A DNA stretch of 64,000 bases, from assembly GCF_021044685.1 (NCBI RefSeq), contig NZ_CP088014.1, forward strand, positions 868,001-932,000. The letters are read 5' to 3'. The first letter of the stretch is position 1, and the number at the start of each line of letters is the position of its first letter. This DNA is from Bradyrhizobium daqingense. GTDB lineage: Bacteria > Pseudomonadota > Alphaproteobacteria > Rhizobiales > Xanthobacteraceae. The notes beneath the pieces are model-generated. The model had not been told where the DNA came from. It searched no databases and saw nothing but the letters and a program-made list of their open reading frames with translations. The position numbers and the translations under genes are program-made. Shown in pieces: positions 8,898 through 20,900 of this stretch.

Positions 8898-11302
8898 AAT
8901 TCACCCTCTCCTGGCTGAAGGATCATCTCGACACCGACGAGCCGCTGGAAAAGCTCGCCGAGAAGCTCACCATGATCGGGCTCGAGGTCGAGAACATCGA
9001 GGACAAGGCTAAGGCGCTGAAGCCTTTCACCATCGCGAAGGTGATCTCGGCCGAGCAGCATCCCAACGCCGATCGCTTGCGGGTTTGCATGGTCGACACC
9101 GGCGACGGCGGCGCGCCGGTGCAGGTCGTGTGCGGCGCGCCGAATGCGCGCGCCGGCCTCGTCAGCGTGTTCTCGCCGCCGGGCACCTACATTCCCGGCA
9201 AGGACATCACGCTGGGCGTCGGCACCATTCGCGGCGTCGAGAGCCGCGGCATGCTGTGCTCGGCGGCCGAGCTGCAGATCTCCAACGACCATGACGGCAT
9301 CATGGAATTGCCGGCGGACGCGCCAATCGGTGCCGGCTATGCCGAATGGGCCGCGCTCGGCGATCCCGTGGTCGAAATCAATCTGACGCCGAACCGGCAG
9401 GACTGCACCGGCGTGCACGGCATCGCGCGCGACCTCGCCGCTGCCGACATGGGCAAATTCAAGGATCCCACGATCAAGCCGATCAAGGGCGAATTCCCCT
9501 GCCCGGTGAAAGTCACGGTCGAGGATGCCACGTTGTGCCCAGGCTTCGCGCTCCGCCTCGTGCGTGGCGTGAAGAACAAGCCGTCGCCGGAATGGCTGCA
9601 GAAGCGGCTGACCGCGATCGGGCTGCGCCCGATCAACGCGCTGGTCGACATCACCAATTTCATGACCTTCGATCGCGCGCGACCGCTGCACGTGTTCGAT
9701 GCCAGGAAGGTGACGGGCAATCTCGTCGTGCGTCGCGCCCGCGAGGGCGAGAGCCTGCTCGCGCTCGACGGTCGTACCTACAATCTCGATCCCTCGATCT
9801 GCGTGATCGCGGATGAGCACGGCGTCGAATCGCTCGCCGGCATCATGGGCGGCGAAGCTTCGGGCTGCGACGACGACACCACCGACGTGCTGATCGAATC
9901 GGCGCTGTGGAACGAGATCAACATCGCCCAGACCGGCCGCAAGCTCGGCATCAATTCGGACGCACGCTACCGCTTCGAGCGCGGCGTCGATCCGGCCTTC
10001 ATGGTGCCGGGCCTGGAGCTCGCGACCAAGCTGGTGATGGAGATGTGCGGTGGCTCGCCGTCCGAGACATTCGTTGTCGGCAAAACTTTTGGTGACGATC
10101 GCCTGATCGAATTCCCGATCACCGAGGTCAAGCGCCTGTCCGGCATCGAGGTGCCGCAAATCGAGATGAAGCGCATCCTGAGCCATCTCGGATTCATGAT
10201 GGCGGGCCCGGGTCCTGTGGTGAAGGTCGCGGTGCCGTCCTGGCGCTCCGACGTGCACGGCAAGGCCGACATCGTCGAGGAGATCGTGCGCATTTTCGGG
10301 GTCGACAAGGTGCCAATGACGCCATTCGAGCGCGGCGAGGACGCGCGCAAGCCAGTGCTGACGCCGCTGCAGCTCCGCACCCGCCGCGCGCGGCGTGCGC
10401 TCGCAAGCCGCGGAATGGTCGAGGCCGTGACGTGGTCGTTCATCGCAAAGCCTGCCGCCCAATTGTTCGGCGGCGGCCAGCGCGAGCTGGAGGTGGCCAA
10501 TCCGATCGCCTCGGACCTGTCCGACATGCGTCCGACCCTTTTGGCGGGCCTGATCGCGGCGGCGCAGGCCAATGCCGATCGCGGCTTTGGCGATGTCGTG
10601 CTGTTCGAGGTCGGCCAATTGTTCAAAGGCGACCGCCCGCAGGATCAGTTCATGGCGGCGAGCGGCGTGCGCCGTGGTCTTGCTTCCTCTGAAGGGCCGG
10701 GAAGGCACTGGTCCGGCTCGGCGCAGGCCGACCTGTTCGACGTCAAAGCCGACGCGCTGGCGGTGCTGGCTGCCGCCGGTGCGCCGATGCAGGCGCTGCA
10801 GATCGTCGCCGGCGGTCCGGGCTGGCTGCATCCGGGGCGCTCCGGCACGATCCAGATCGGCCCGCAGAACGTGCTCGGCCATTTCGGCGAGATGCATCCG
10901 CGCGCGCTGGAGGCGCTCGGCGCCGACGGCCCGCTGATGGTGTTCGAGGTGATCCTCGATCGCATCCCCGAGGCCAAGAGGAAGCCGACCCGCGCCAAGC
11001 CCCTGATCGAGCTCTCGGCATTCCAGCCCGTCTCGCGCGACTTTGCCTTCATCGTCGACCGCACGGTGAAGGCGGGCGACATCGTGCGCGCCGCGCAGGG
11101 CGTCGACAAGAAGCTGATCACCGGCGTCAACGTCTTCGACGTCTACGAGGGCAAGGGCATCGATGACGGCAAGAAGTCGATCGCGATCGCGGTGACGATC
11201 CAGCCGCGCGAGAAGACCCTGACGGACCAGGAGATCGAGGCCGTCGGCACCAAGATCGTGGCCGAGGTCACGAAGAAGACCGGCGGCGTCTTGCGAGCAT
11301 GA
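8894..11302 (+). CDS. pheT: Phenylalanine-tRNA ligase beta subunit
   Basis: 802 residues, full length, starting [20 protein letters not shown]. Domains in order: EMAP-like tRNA-binding fold (about residues 40-150, [20 protein letters not shown]), B3/B4 editing domain (middle, [20 protein letters not shown]), B5 ([20 protein letters not shown]), the catalytic-like core ([20 protein letters not shown]), and the C-terminal anticodon-binding FDX-ACB domain ([20 protein letters not shown]). It pairs with PheS. Its start overlaps the DUF559 stop. Confidence 0.97.
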   Translation: MKFTLSWLKDHLDTDEPLEKLAEKLTMIGLEVENIEDKAKALKPFTIAKVISAEQHPNADRLRVCMVDTGDGGAPVQVVCGAPNARAGLVSVFSPPGTYIPGKDITLGVGTIRGVESRGMLCSAAELQISNDHDGIMELPADAPIGAGYAEWAALGDPVVEINLTPNRQDCTGVHGIARDLAAADMGKFKDPTIKPIKGEFPCPVKVTVEDATLCPGFALRLVRGVKNKPSPEWLQKRLTAIGLRPINALVDITNFMTFDRARPLHVFDARKVTGNLVVRRAREGESLLALDGRTYNLDPSICVIADEHGVESLAGIMGGEASGCDDDTTDVLIESALWNEINIAQTGRKLGINSDARYRFERGVDPAFMVPGLELATKLVMEMCGGSPSETFVVGKTFGDDRLIEFPITEVKRLSGIEVPQIEMKRILSHLGFMMAGPGPVVKVAVPSWRSDVHGKADIVEEIVRIFGVDKVPMTPFERGEDARKPVLTPLQLRTRRARRALASRGMVEAVTWSFIAKPAAQLFGGGQRELEVANPIASDLSDMRPTLLAGLIAAAQANADRGFGDVVLFEVGQLFKGDRPQDQFMAASGVRRGLASSEGPGRHWSGSAQADLFDVKADALAVLAAAGAPMQALQIVAGGPGWLHPGRSGTIQIGPQNVLGHFGEMHPRALEALGADGPLMVFEVILDRIPEAKRKPTRAKPLIELSAFQPVSRDFAFIVDRTVKAGDIVRAAQGVDKKLITGVNVFDVYEGKGIDDGKKSIAIAVTIQPREKTLTDQEIEAVGTKIVAEVTKKTGGVLRA

Positions 11303-11318
11303 CGCCGAAGAACGGAGC

Positions 11319-12089
11319 ATGAGTCTCACCGACTTTCTTCCGAAGGACGTCAGTCTCACTCTTGCGATGGCGCTCTGCGCCGTCGCTTTCGTTTCGGGCA
11401 CCGCGCGCGGCTTCTCCGGCTTCGGCTCGGCACTGATCTTCATGCCGCTGGCGAGCAGCATCGCGGCGCCGCGGCTGGTTGCCGCCTTGCTGCTCGTGAT
11501 CGATTTCGTCGCGGCCGCGCCGCTCCTGCCCGACGCATGGCGCAAGGCCGACCGCAAGGCCACGGCCGTGATCGTGCTGGGCGCGCTGATCGGCGTGCCC
11601 GTCGGCACCTATTTCCTCAGCGTGCTCGAACCCGTCACCACGCGCTGGATCATCTCCTGCTTCGTCGCGGCGCTGCTGCTTCTGCTGCTGTCGGGCTGGC
11701 GATACCGCGGCAAGGACCACGCCTGGCTCTCGGTCGGCATCGGCGGCCTCTCGGGCTTTTGCAGCGGCATGGCGCAGACCGGCGGCCCGCCGATCGTCGG
11801 CTATTGGCTCGGCCGTCCCATCGCCCCGATCGTCGCACGCGCCAACATCGTGCTGTTCTTCGGCGCGTCGGATTTCTTCTCGATGGTCAGCTATGCCACC
11901 ACGGGCCTGATCTCCCGCGAGTCGCTCACGCTGTCACTGATCGTCGGCCCGGTTTATGCGCTCGGCGTCGCCTTCGGCGCCTCGCTGTTCGGCCGAGCGA
12001 GTGAGACAATGTTCCGCCGTATTTGCTATGCGCTGATCGCGATAGCTGTGATCACCGGACTGCCGGTGCTGGACGGGGTGTTGCGCTGA
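11319..12089 (+). CDS. TauE/SafE-family sulfite or anion exporter
   Basis: 256 residues, membrane protein with about eight hydrophobic segments. The two-fold TauE/SafE signature is present: ARGFSGFGSALIFMPLASSI in the first half and GGLSGFCSGMAQTGGPPIVG in the second. The family exports sulfite, sulfoacetate or related anions from the cytoplasm. It starts 16 bases after pheT, so it may be co-transcribed, but no functional link is evident. Confidence 0.85.
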   Translation: MSLTDFLPKDVSLTLAMALCAVAFVSGTARGFSGFGSALIFMPLASSIAAPRLVAALLLVIDFVAAAPLLPDAWRKADRKATAVIVLGALIGVPVGTYFLSVLEPVTTRWIISCFVAALLLLLLSGWRYRGKDHAWLSVGIGGLSGFCSGMAQTGGPPIVGYWLGRPIAPIVARANIVLFFGASDFFSMVSYATTGLISRESLTLSLIVGPVYALGVAFGASLFGRASETMFRRICYALIAIAVITGLPVLDGVLR

Positions 12090-12137
12090 CTCTCTCCGCG
12101 GGGTCGTCCCGGCGGAGTGCGTTGCAGCTTGGTTACC

Positions 12138-13526
12138 CTATTGAGGTCTTGCCCGCCGCTTCTTCGTCGACTGCGTCGGCACGTCCGCCGGCTCGTCCTT
12201 GAGCGCGCCGATCTTCCGCAAGGCTGAGTCCGCGGCGCGTTCGCCGCTTTCCCAGGCCCCGTCGACGGTGCCCCAGAGCGTCTCGTGCGTGGCTTCGCCA
12301 GCGAGGAACATGTTGCCGATCGGTTCCGTCAGTATTTTTCGCGAGAGCTGGCCGCCGGGCGAGGATGCCGACATTGCGCCCATCACGTAAGGTGAGGCAT
12401 TCCAGCGCGTTGCGCTGGTCTTCTGCACGGCGGCCGCAGCCTCGCTGCCGAACAGCTTCGTGATCCACTCCTTGGCGAAGGCCGCCATCGCCTTCTCGCC
12501 TTGCTCGGAGAGATCGCGGCCGAACGAGCCCCCGACATCGATCGAGCACAGCGAGGAGCCGCCGATGTTGGCGTATATCAGCGCGGTGCGCGTCGAACTG
12601 CTCTGCTCGATGAGAATGTCGTCGCGCGCAAGCCCGAGCGGATTGCGCGGCAATTGCAGCACGATATGATCGTAGCTGCCGAGGCTGAGCTTCGAGGCCG
12701 CATCCAACGTGCGCTTGGGGATGTCGGGCGCAAACTTGATGGCGCCCGACATCAACACGTTGGTGGAAACCGTGACGATGGCGGCGCGGGCGACGATCTT
12801 GCCGCTGAGCGTCTCTACAGCGACGTCGCGATTGCTCCAGACGATCCGGCTCGCCGGTGTCGCCAGCGCCACCGGCGCCTGCTCGCCGAGTTTTGCGATC
12901 AGGGTCCCCAGACCCTGGCGGCACGCGATCGCGCCGGTGCGGTCCTGCGCGCGGGCCTTGTCGATTGCCGACAGCTCCTTCAGATCCTTGCCGGCAAAGC
13001 CCGCGCCCAGCATGAATTCAGTCGCGCCGGCCCAGTCACCGAGATCCTTCGGCAGCACCGAGGCGCAGGACGTATCCAGCTTGCCGCGCGCGGCCTCGTC
13101 GATGGCGCGGTTGGCCCGGACCAAAGCGGCCAGGAATTCCTCGGTCTCGCCGGCACGCGCATTGCGGCGGCCGATGCGCATCTTCTGGCCCGAGGGGGCC
13201 GGCAGCACGTCGAGACCCGCGCTGCGCGCCAGGCGGATCATCGGATTGGTCTCGGGATTGTGCATCCAGCGTGCACCGCGGTCGAACGGCACGTCGAAGG
13301 TCCTGCTGTCCGTGATGCAGCGCCCACCGATCTCACCGGCGGCTTCGACCACCACGACCTTGCGGCCCGCCGCCATGATGCGCCGCGCTGCGGCAATTCC
13401 CGCAGCCCCGGCGCCGATCACGACGATGTCAGCCTCGCGCGGCAGGGGCGCGGCGGTCGCGCGCAGGACCGGCACCGCGGCAAGGGCCGCCGACGCCGAG
13501 AGGAAACCGCGGCGCGTGATTGTCAT
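12138..13526 (-). CDS. Tat-exported FAD-dependent amine oxidase
   Basis: 462 residues from ATG 13526. The N-terminus MTITRRGFLSASAALAAVPV is a twin-arginine signal. It is followed by the dinucleotide-binding motif IVVIGAGAAGIAAARRIMAA and the amine-oxidase arginine region GGRCITDSRTFDVPFDRGAR. The C-terminal FAD-contact segment MFLAGEATHETLWGTVDGAW closes the monoamine oxidase/flavin amine oxidase fold. It is probably periplasmic, oxidising an amine; the substrate is unknown. The open frame runs further upstream but lacks a signal there. Confidence 0.85.
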   Translation of the reverse strand: MTITRRGFLSASAALAAVPVLRATAAPLPREADIVVIGAGAAGIAAARRIMAAGRKVVVVEAAGEIGGRCITDSRTFDVPFDRGARWMHNPETNPMIRLARSAGLDVLPAPSGQKMRIGRRNARAGETEEFLAALVRANRAIDEAARGKLDTSCASVLPKDLGDWAGATEFMLGAGFAGKDLKELSAIDKARAQDRTGAIACRQGLGTLIAKLGEQAPVALATPASRIVWSNRDVAVETLSGKIVARAAIVTVSTNVLMSGAIKFAPDIPKRTLDAASKLSLGSYDHIVLQLPRNPLGLARDDILIEQSSSTRTALIYANIGGSSLCSIDVGGSFGRDLSEQGEKAMAAFAKEWITKLFGSEAAAAVQKTSATRWNASPYVMGAMSASSPGGQLSRKILTEPIGNMFLAGEATHETLWGTVDGAWESGERAADSALRKIGALKDEPADVPTQSTKKRRARPQ

Positions 13527-13718
13527 GTCATGGTTTCCGGGGACTTGCGGCGGACGGGAACAGCCAGAGAACCTTGCCGTATCTGATGTTGCGCAGCAAC
13601 CATCATGGTGAATCAATCGTGCTTGATCTCACAGAGTGATGAACCGAATTGCAACACGTTTCGACCATGATAGAGAAGGGAAAAAGACGACCGGAAAAGG
13701 TCGTGGGGGGAGTGTGTA

Positions 13719-14696
13719 ATGGGGACGGTCCTGGACTCAGTCGGCAAGCTGATTGCCGCGTACCTCTCGAAGGAGGTGCCGGGCTACGAGCCGTTCACGC
13801 CGAGCGACCCGGAGCACCTGCGCGGCGTCATCGAGGCCGGCGACGTGCTACTGGTCGAGGGCAACAACCGCATCTCCGGCATCATCAAATATCTGACCCA
13901 GTCGACCTGGTCGCACGCGGCGCTCTATGTCGGTCCGATCGAGGGTGCGGAAGAGGCGGACGGCGAGCCGCACGTGCTGATCGAGGCCAATATCGGCGAG
14001 GGCGTCACCTCTGCGCCGCTGTCGAAATACTTCCCCTATCACACCCGCCTCTGCCGCCCTGTCGGGCTGTCCTATGAAGACCGCACCACGGTGTGCCGCT
14101 ATGCGATCAACCGCATCGGCTTCGGCTACGACACCAAGAACATCGTCGACCTCATGCGCTACCTGTTCCCGATGCCGATCCCGCAGCGCTGGCGGCGGCG
14201 CATGATCGCGCTCGGGTCAGGCGATCCGACCAAGATCATCTGCTCGGCCTTGATCGCGCAGGCGTTCGATGCCGTGCGCTATCCGATCCTGCCGAAGATC
14301 ACCAAGGCCGGAAGCCGCGCCGCCCGCCGCGAGATCCTGCACATCCGCGATTCCTCGCTCTACATGCCCCGCGACTTCGACATCTCGCCCTATTTCGAAG
14401 TCGTCAAACCCACCATCGTGCACGGCTTCGACTACACGGCCTTGCACTGGGCCGACATGCAAAAGCCGCTCGAGGAGGTAGCGGGCACTTTCAGTGTGTT
14501 TCCAGAAACGCTCCGTGCGCCGCCGGTTGTTCCTGAAGCGATTGACGAGGAGGCGTCGGCTACGATTCCGGCTGAAGAAGTGAGTCCGCGCCACGCGGAA
14601 ATAGACGCGACTTTCTCCGAGCATTTTGTGCAGCTGAGCGAGCTCGCGACGTATCGGGCACGCCGCCGTGGCGATACTTGCGAGATCGCGGCATAA
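13719..14696 (+). CDS. YiiX/YaeF-like permuted papain-fold protein
   Basis: 325 residues. The permuted NlpC/P60-like core is clear: GDVLLVEGNNRISGIIKYLT, then the catalytic histidine H66 in STWSHAALYVG, and the catalytic cysteine C175 in KIICSALIAQAF. The C-terminal third (about residue 240 on) is a family-unlike, acidic tail (EEVAGTFSVFPETLRAPPVV). Relatives are predicted amidases or lipid-modifying hydrolases; no signal peptide is obvious here. Monocistronic, followed by two repeats. Confidence 0.75.
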   Translation: MGTVLDSVGKLIAAYLSKEVPGYEPFTPSDPEHLRGVIEAGDVLLVEGNNRISGIIKYLTQSTWSHAALYVGPIEGAEEADGEPHVLIEANIGEGVTSAPLSKYFPYHTRLCRPVGLSYEDRTTVCRYAINRIGFGYDTKNIVDLMRYLFPMPIPQRWRRRMIALGSGDPTKIICSALIAQAFDAVRYPILPKITKAGSRAARREILHIRDSSLYMPRDFDISPYFEVVKPTIVHGFDYTALHWADMQKPLEEVAGTFSVFPETLRAPPVVPEAIDEEASATIPAEEVSPRHAEIDATFSEHFVQLSELATYRARRRGDTCEIAA

Positions 14697-14703
14697 GCAC
14701 CGT

Positions 14704-14830
14704 GTCGTCCCTGCGAACGCAGGGACCCCTACCGCGTGATCCATCGATTGCCTGCGGTAGAAGTCCCGAACGACCAGCCGTCGCCAAACATCTCCCTGTG
14801 GTTATGGGTCCCTGCGTTCGCAGGGACGAC
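14704..14830 (+). repeat. Inverted repeat gtcgtccctgcgaacgcagg
   Basis: Left arm gtcgtccctgcgaacgcagg and right arm cctgcgttcgcagggacgac are exact reverse complements at the two ends of a 127-base unit. Non-coding. Confidence 0.8.
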
Positions 14831-14865
14831 AGCTGAGAGTGGGGTGCGACTCTCGTCACCACAAC

Positions 14866-14989
14866 TGTCATTGCGATCCAACGGATCCGCGCGAAGCGCG
14901 GCCCGATGACAGGCTCCGCGAAGCAATCCAGACCTGTTACCGCGGTGGCAGTCTGGATTGCTTCGTCGCAAGAGCTCCTCGCAATGACG
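14866..14989 (+). repeat. Inverted repeat tgtcattgcgat
   Basis: Ends tgtcattgcgat and ctcgcaatgacg are inverted, with an internal gaagcaatccagac / gtctggattgcttc pair. It is a second, unrelated repeat family filling the 300-base gap before csoR; no gene is seen in the gap. Confidence 0.8.
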
Positions 14990-15003
14990 GCGGAGAGAGC
15001 GCG

Positions 15004-15279
15004 TTACCTTTCCGCCCGCCCGATCACCGCCATGAGCTCCGCGATCTTCTCGCGTTGATCGGCCTTGTCGCCGCTGGCGATGGCGTGCTCGACGCAATGG
15101 GCGACGTGGTCCTTCAGGACCTCCTCCTCGACCCGGCGCAGCGCGGCGCGCACCGCCGAGATCTGCGTAACGATGTCGATGCAATAGCGGTCTTCCTCCA
15201 CCATTTTCGAGAGGCCGCGAACCTGGCCCTCGATCCGGCCGAGACGTTTTCCGACTGACGCCTTGATGTCGTTGCGCAT
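15004..15279 (-). CDS. csoR: CsoR-type copper-sensing repressor
   Basis: 91 residues, all-helical CsoR/RcnR/FrmR family protein (DUF156). Copper ligands fit the C-H-C pattern of CsoR: C33 (RYCIDIV), H58 and C62 (LKDHVAHCV), with the 25 and 4 spacing of the family. It should bind the operator between itself and copA and be released by Cu(I). Divergent to copA, with only 53 bases between the start codons. A TATATAG sequence sits about 6 bases before its ATG, so the mRNA could be leaderless. Confidence 0.88.
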   Translation of the reverse strand: MRNDIKASVGKRLGRIEGQVRGLSKMVEEDRYCIDIVTQISAVRAALRRVEEEVLKDHVAHCVEHAIASGDKADQREKIAELMAVIGRAER

Positions 15280-15287
15280 GGCGTCTA

Positions 15288-15306
15288 TATACCCCTACCG
15301 GGTATA
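15288..15306. promoter_or_regulatory. CsoR operator between csoR and copA
   Basis: TATACCCCTACCGGGTATA: inverted repeat TATACCC-N5-GGGTATA, matching the G/C-tract pseudopalindrome bound by CsoR proteins. It overlaps the only TATA-like -10 candidates for both divergent genes. Confidence 0.75.
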
Positions 15307-15332
15307 GGTTGCAAGAGGCCGGAGCGTCGCAA

Positions 15333-17795
<2,463 letters not shown>

Positions 17796-17852
17796 GCACC
17801 GCGAATACCGTGTAAAACTGGTCCTTTCGGCGGCACGCACGGAGAGGACCTG

Positions 17853-18299
17853 ATGCAGCGGATAACGATCACGATCGAGGACGATCTCCTGGCAGAGATC
17901 GATGCCGCAGCCGAAGCACGCGGCTATCAGAATCGCTCCGAAATCATTCGCGATCTCGCCCGCTCCGGCCTGCAGCAGAGCACGGAGGACACCGCGCAGA
18001 CCGGCCAATGCGTCGCCGGGCTCGTCTATGTCTACGACCATGCCGCGCGCGATCTGTCGAAACGCCTGGTGCAGGAATTTCACGGCCATCACGACCTCGC
18101 GCTGGCGACCCTGCATGTCCATCTCGATGACAACAATTGCATGGAGATGACGGCGCTGCGCGGCGACGCCTCCGAGGTCAAGCATTTTGCCGACCACATC
18201 ATCGCCGAACGCGGCGTGCGCTACGGCCGCGTGGTGATGATCCCGACGGGGGACGGCAAGCCGGCGAAGGGACGCAAGCACGGGCACAGGCATGAGTAA
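17853..18299 (+). CDS. nikR: Nickel-responsive regulator NikR
   Basis: 148 residues. N-terminal ribbon-helix-helix DNA-binding domain (MQRITITIEDDLLAEIDAAA, RSEIIRDLARSG), then the ACT-like nickel domain. Nickel ligands are H77, H88, H90 and C96 (ATLHVHLDDNNCMEM), one off the E. coli numbering (76, 87, 89, 95). The C-terminus is His/Lys-rich (KGRKHGHRHE), which could add metal binding. No nikABCDE transporter is adjacent; it follows copA by 57 bases and may share its transcript. Confidence 0.93.
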   Translation: MQRITITIEDDLLAEIDAAAEARGYQNRSEIIRDLARSGLQQSTEDTAQTGQCVAGLVYVYDHAARDLSKRLVQEFHGHHDLALATLHVHLDDNNCMEMTALRGDASEVKHFADHIIAERGVRYGRVVMIPTGDGKPAKGRKHGHRHE

Positions 18300-18309
18300 A
18301 CGGTATCTT

Positions 18310-18429
18310 GCCCCGGACGCGGCGCAGCGCTCCTTCAGCGTTGCGCCGCAGAGCCGGGGCCCATCTCACCGCAAGCGCGTGGGTCCCGGCTCAGCAGCGC
18401 GTCATTTCATGCCGCGCTGCCTCCGGGAC
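18310..18429 (+). repeat. Interspersed palindromic repeat after nikR
   Basis: Inverted segments gccccggacgcggcgcagcg and gccgcgctgcctccgggac bound the unit, with inner arms gagccggggccca and tgggtcccggctc. Non-coding. Confidence 0.65.
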
Positions 18430-18524
18430 ACGAGCCGCGTTAAGCCGCAGGTAGGAAAGTCTGCCTTGCCGAAACCGCTATGCATCTCTACCTCTCGCGA
18501 AGTGTTGACCTGAGAGGTGCCCCC

Positions 18525-19265
18525 ATGCTGGATGCCGCCATCAAGGCGCTGTCGCAAATGATCTCGCCGCCGATGCGCTCGATCCTGTGGCGATCGATCG
18601 GGCTGGCGCTGGTGCTGATCATCGCGCTGGCGATCGGCCTGCAGCGGCTGCTCAGCTGGTTTGCGACCTCCGGTGGGGTCTGGCTGGAGGGCCTGCTCGG
18701 ACCGGGCTGGCATTCGTCGATCGAGGTCCTCTCCTGGATCGTCTCGATCACGGCGGGCCTCGGCGTGGTGTTCGGCGGCGTCTTCCTGATGCCCGCGATC
18801 ACCTCGCTGGTGGCGAGCCTGTTCGTCGATGATGTCGCCGACATCGTCGAGCGCGAGCATTATCCCGCCGAGCGGCCCGGCGTGGCGCTGCCGTTCAGCC
18901 AGGCGATCTTCGAGGGCGTCAAGACCGCGCTGCTGACGATCCTGATCTATCTGATCGCGCTGCCGCTGGTGCTGTTCGCCGGCGCCGGTTTCCTGATCTT
19001 CTTCATCGCCGCGGCTTGGCTGCTTGGCCGCGAATACTTCGAGCTCGCCGCGATGCGCTTCCGCCCACCGGCGGAAGCCAAGGCGATGCGGCGCGACAAC
19101 GCCGCGACGATCTTCACGGCCGGCCTGTTCATTGCAGCCTTCGTCTCGATCCCGGTCCTCAATCTGGCGACGCCGATATTCGCCATGGGTTTCATGGTCC
19201 ACATGCACAAGCGCCTGTCGGGCCCGCGCCCCGAGCTGATCGAGCCGGCGCGGCAGATGAGGTGA
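18525..19265 (+). CDS. EI24/CysZ-family membrane protein
   Basis: 246 residues from ATG 18525 (MLDAAIKALSQMISPPMRSI). Several long hydrophobic segments: SIGLALVLIIALAIGLQRLL, VVFGGVFLMPAITSLVASLF, ALPLVLFAGAGFLIFFIAAA and the ending IPVLNLATPIFAMGFMVHMH, which is typical of EI24/CysZ proteins. E. coli CysZ moves sulfate into the cell; rhizobial homologues are uncharacterised, so the substrate is an inference. Same strand as nikR, but a repeat lies between. Confidence 0.75.
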   Translation: MLDAAIKALSQMISPPMRSILWRSIGLALVLIIALAIGLQRLLSWFATSGGVWLEGLLGPGWHSSIEVLSWIVSITAGLGVVFGGVFLMPAITSLVASLFVDDVADIVEREHYPAERPGVALPFSQAIFEGVKTALLTILIYLIALPLVLFAGAGFLIFFIAAAWLLGREYFELAAMRFRPPAEAKAMRRDNAATIFTAGLFIAAFVSIPVLNLATPIFAMGFMVHMHKRLSGPRPELIEPARQMR

Positions 19266-19271
19266 CGGTGC

Positions 19272-20900
19272 TTACGTCGCTGTCACCCCGCATTTGCGCA
19301 GGAGCATCCTCGCGAAGCCGAACGGGGCCGGCGTGAACGGGCCCGTCGGGGCGCGGGTGACGAACGCGAGGACACCGAGCGCGGCCATCGCCAGCCAGAA
19401 GCACAGCCAGAAGCCGTCGATATAGGCGAGCACATTGGCCTCGCGCTGGACGACTCCCGCGAGCGTGCCGACAGCGCGCGCCTGCGCCGATCCCGTGCCC
19501 TGGGCGGCGAAATGGTCGGCGAGCTGCTTCAGTCGCTGCACCACATCGGCATCGCCGATGCTGAGGTTCTGACCGAGATAGAAAGAGTGGACCTGCTCGC
19601 GCACGCGCAGCCACGTTCCCATCAACGCGACGCCGATCTCGGCGCCGCCGAGCCGCATGATCTGGATATAGGCGGCAAAGGACGTCGCGCGGCTCGGATC
19701 GGAGTTGGACAGCAGCGTGATGATCAGTGGCAGCAAGGTCAGCGATTGTCCGATCGACTGCAACAGCACGATGCCGATGAAATCCTCGCGCGCCCAGAGG
19801 TGGGTGAGCTGCGTGCCCCAGAGATTGGCCGCGGCGAATGAGGCGAATCCCACCACCAGCACCGTGCGCGTATCGAAGTGCCTGAGCAACCAGATCGAGA
19901 CCGGCACCAGCACGAACATCGGCAGGGCGCCATAGGTGAGCAGCAGCATGCCGCTCTGCTCCGGCCTCAGCAAGCCAATGGTAGCCAGGAAGTTCGGCAC
20001 CAGCGAGGCATTGGACAGGCTGGTCAGCGTGTAGAGCAGGATCAGCACCAGGCCCAAGCCGATATTGCGCGAGAACAGTACGCTGACATGTGCCCAAGGT
20101 TGCCTGACCAGGGACTCGTTGACGAGGAAGGCGACGAACACCGCCGCGCCGCTGGCGAGCAGCGCCATCACCGTGCCGGAGCCGAACCAGTCCAGCCGGT
20201 TGCCCTGGTCGAGCCCGGCATAGATCATCGCGACGGAGGCGCCAAGCAGCAGCATGCCGCCCCAATCGGCCTCGCGCAGCAGCGCGCGGTTCACCGGCTC
20301 GTGCGGCGTGCCGAGATAGACCATCAGGCCCATCAGCGGCGCGATCACCACGCCCTGCCAGTACAGCCATTGCCAGCCGAGATGGTCGACATAGAAGCCG
20401 ACCAGCGAGGTCGAGCTGTCCAGGGCGAAGCCGACACGGATCGCATAGATCGAGATCGCCGGCAGCCACCAGCGGATCGGCAGATTGCGGAACACGATCA
20501 TCAAGGTCGCCGGCACGAAGGTGCCGAGCAGGAGGCCATGCACGACGCTGAGCGCGAGCAGCGTCGTATAGTCGGACACGAACGGGATGATGAACGAGAC
20601 GGCGGCATAGACGAGGCTGGGGATGCCGAGCACGCGGCGCAGGCCGAACACGGTGGCGAGCCAGGCCACCGCAGGCGCGATGAAGATCTGCGAGCCGATG
20701 CCGGCGGTAGAGAGCCAGGCGCCCTCGTCGAAGGAGAGCGAGAACGCGCCGCGCAGGTCGGGGAGACCGACCGTGGTCAGGCGGCTGTCGAAATTGGCGA
20801 GGAACGAGCCGAGCAGCACCGCCGCCACGGCAAAGAGCGGCCGTGGCGCGACGCCGCCGCGCGAAAGCGGCCCGCGATCGGCGTCGTCATTTTCCGCCAT
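19272..20900 (-). CDS. MFS drug-efflux permease, DHA2 (EmrB-like)
   Basis: 542 residues from ATG 20900, which overlaps the adaptor stop by 14 bases. The DHA2 pattern appears: LFAVAAVLLGSFLANFDSRL (TM1), FDEGAWLSTAGIGSQIFIAP (TM2), GWQWLYWQG after TM5, and a C-terminal pair of helices. It works with the HlyD/EmrA-like adaptor encoded just upstream to push substrates through an outer-membrane channel; no TolC gene is adjacent. The open frame runs to 21155, but that part is a shadow of the adaptor gene. Confidence 0.85.
   Translation of the reverse strand: MAENDDADRGPLSRGGVAPRPLFAVAAVLLGSFLANFDSRLTTVGLPDLRGAFSLSFDEGAWLSTAGIGSQIFIAPAVAWLATVFGLRRVLGIPSLVYAAVSFIIPFVSDYTTLLALSVVHGLLLGTFVPATLMIVFRNLPIRWWLPAISIYAIRVGFALDSSTSLVGFYVDHLGWQWLYWQGVVIAPLMGLMVYLGTPHEPVNRALLREADWGGMLLLGASVAMIYAGLDQGNRLDWFGSGTVMALLASGAAVFVAFLVNESLVRQPWAHVSVLFSRNIGLGLVLILLYTLTSLSNASLVPNFLATIGLLRPEQSGMLLLTYGALPMFVLVPVSIWLLRHFDTRTVLVVGFASFAAANLWGTQLTHLWAREDFIGIVLLQSIGQSLTLLPLIITLLSNSDPSRATSFAAYIQIMRLGGAEIGVALMGTWLRVREQVHSFYLGQNLSIGDADVVQRLKQLADHFAAQGTGSAQARAVGTLAGVVQREANVLAYIDGFWLCFWLAMAALGVLAFVTRAPTGPFTPAPFGFARMLLRKCGVTAT

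Noticed and set aside
8615..11608. 997-residue minus-strand open frame
   Set aside because: Antisense shadow of pheT; Arg/Asp/Leu-rich with no family resemblance.
12501..13586. 361-residue plus-strand open frame
   Set aside because: Antisense of the amine oxidase, whose Tat signal and FAD motifs are clear.
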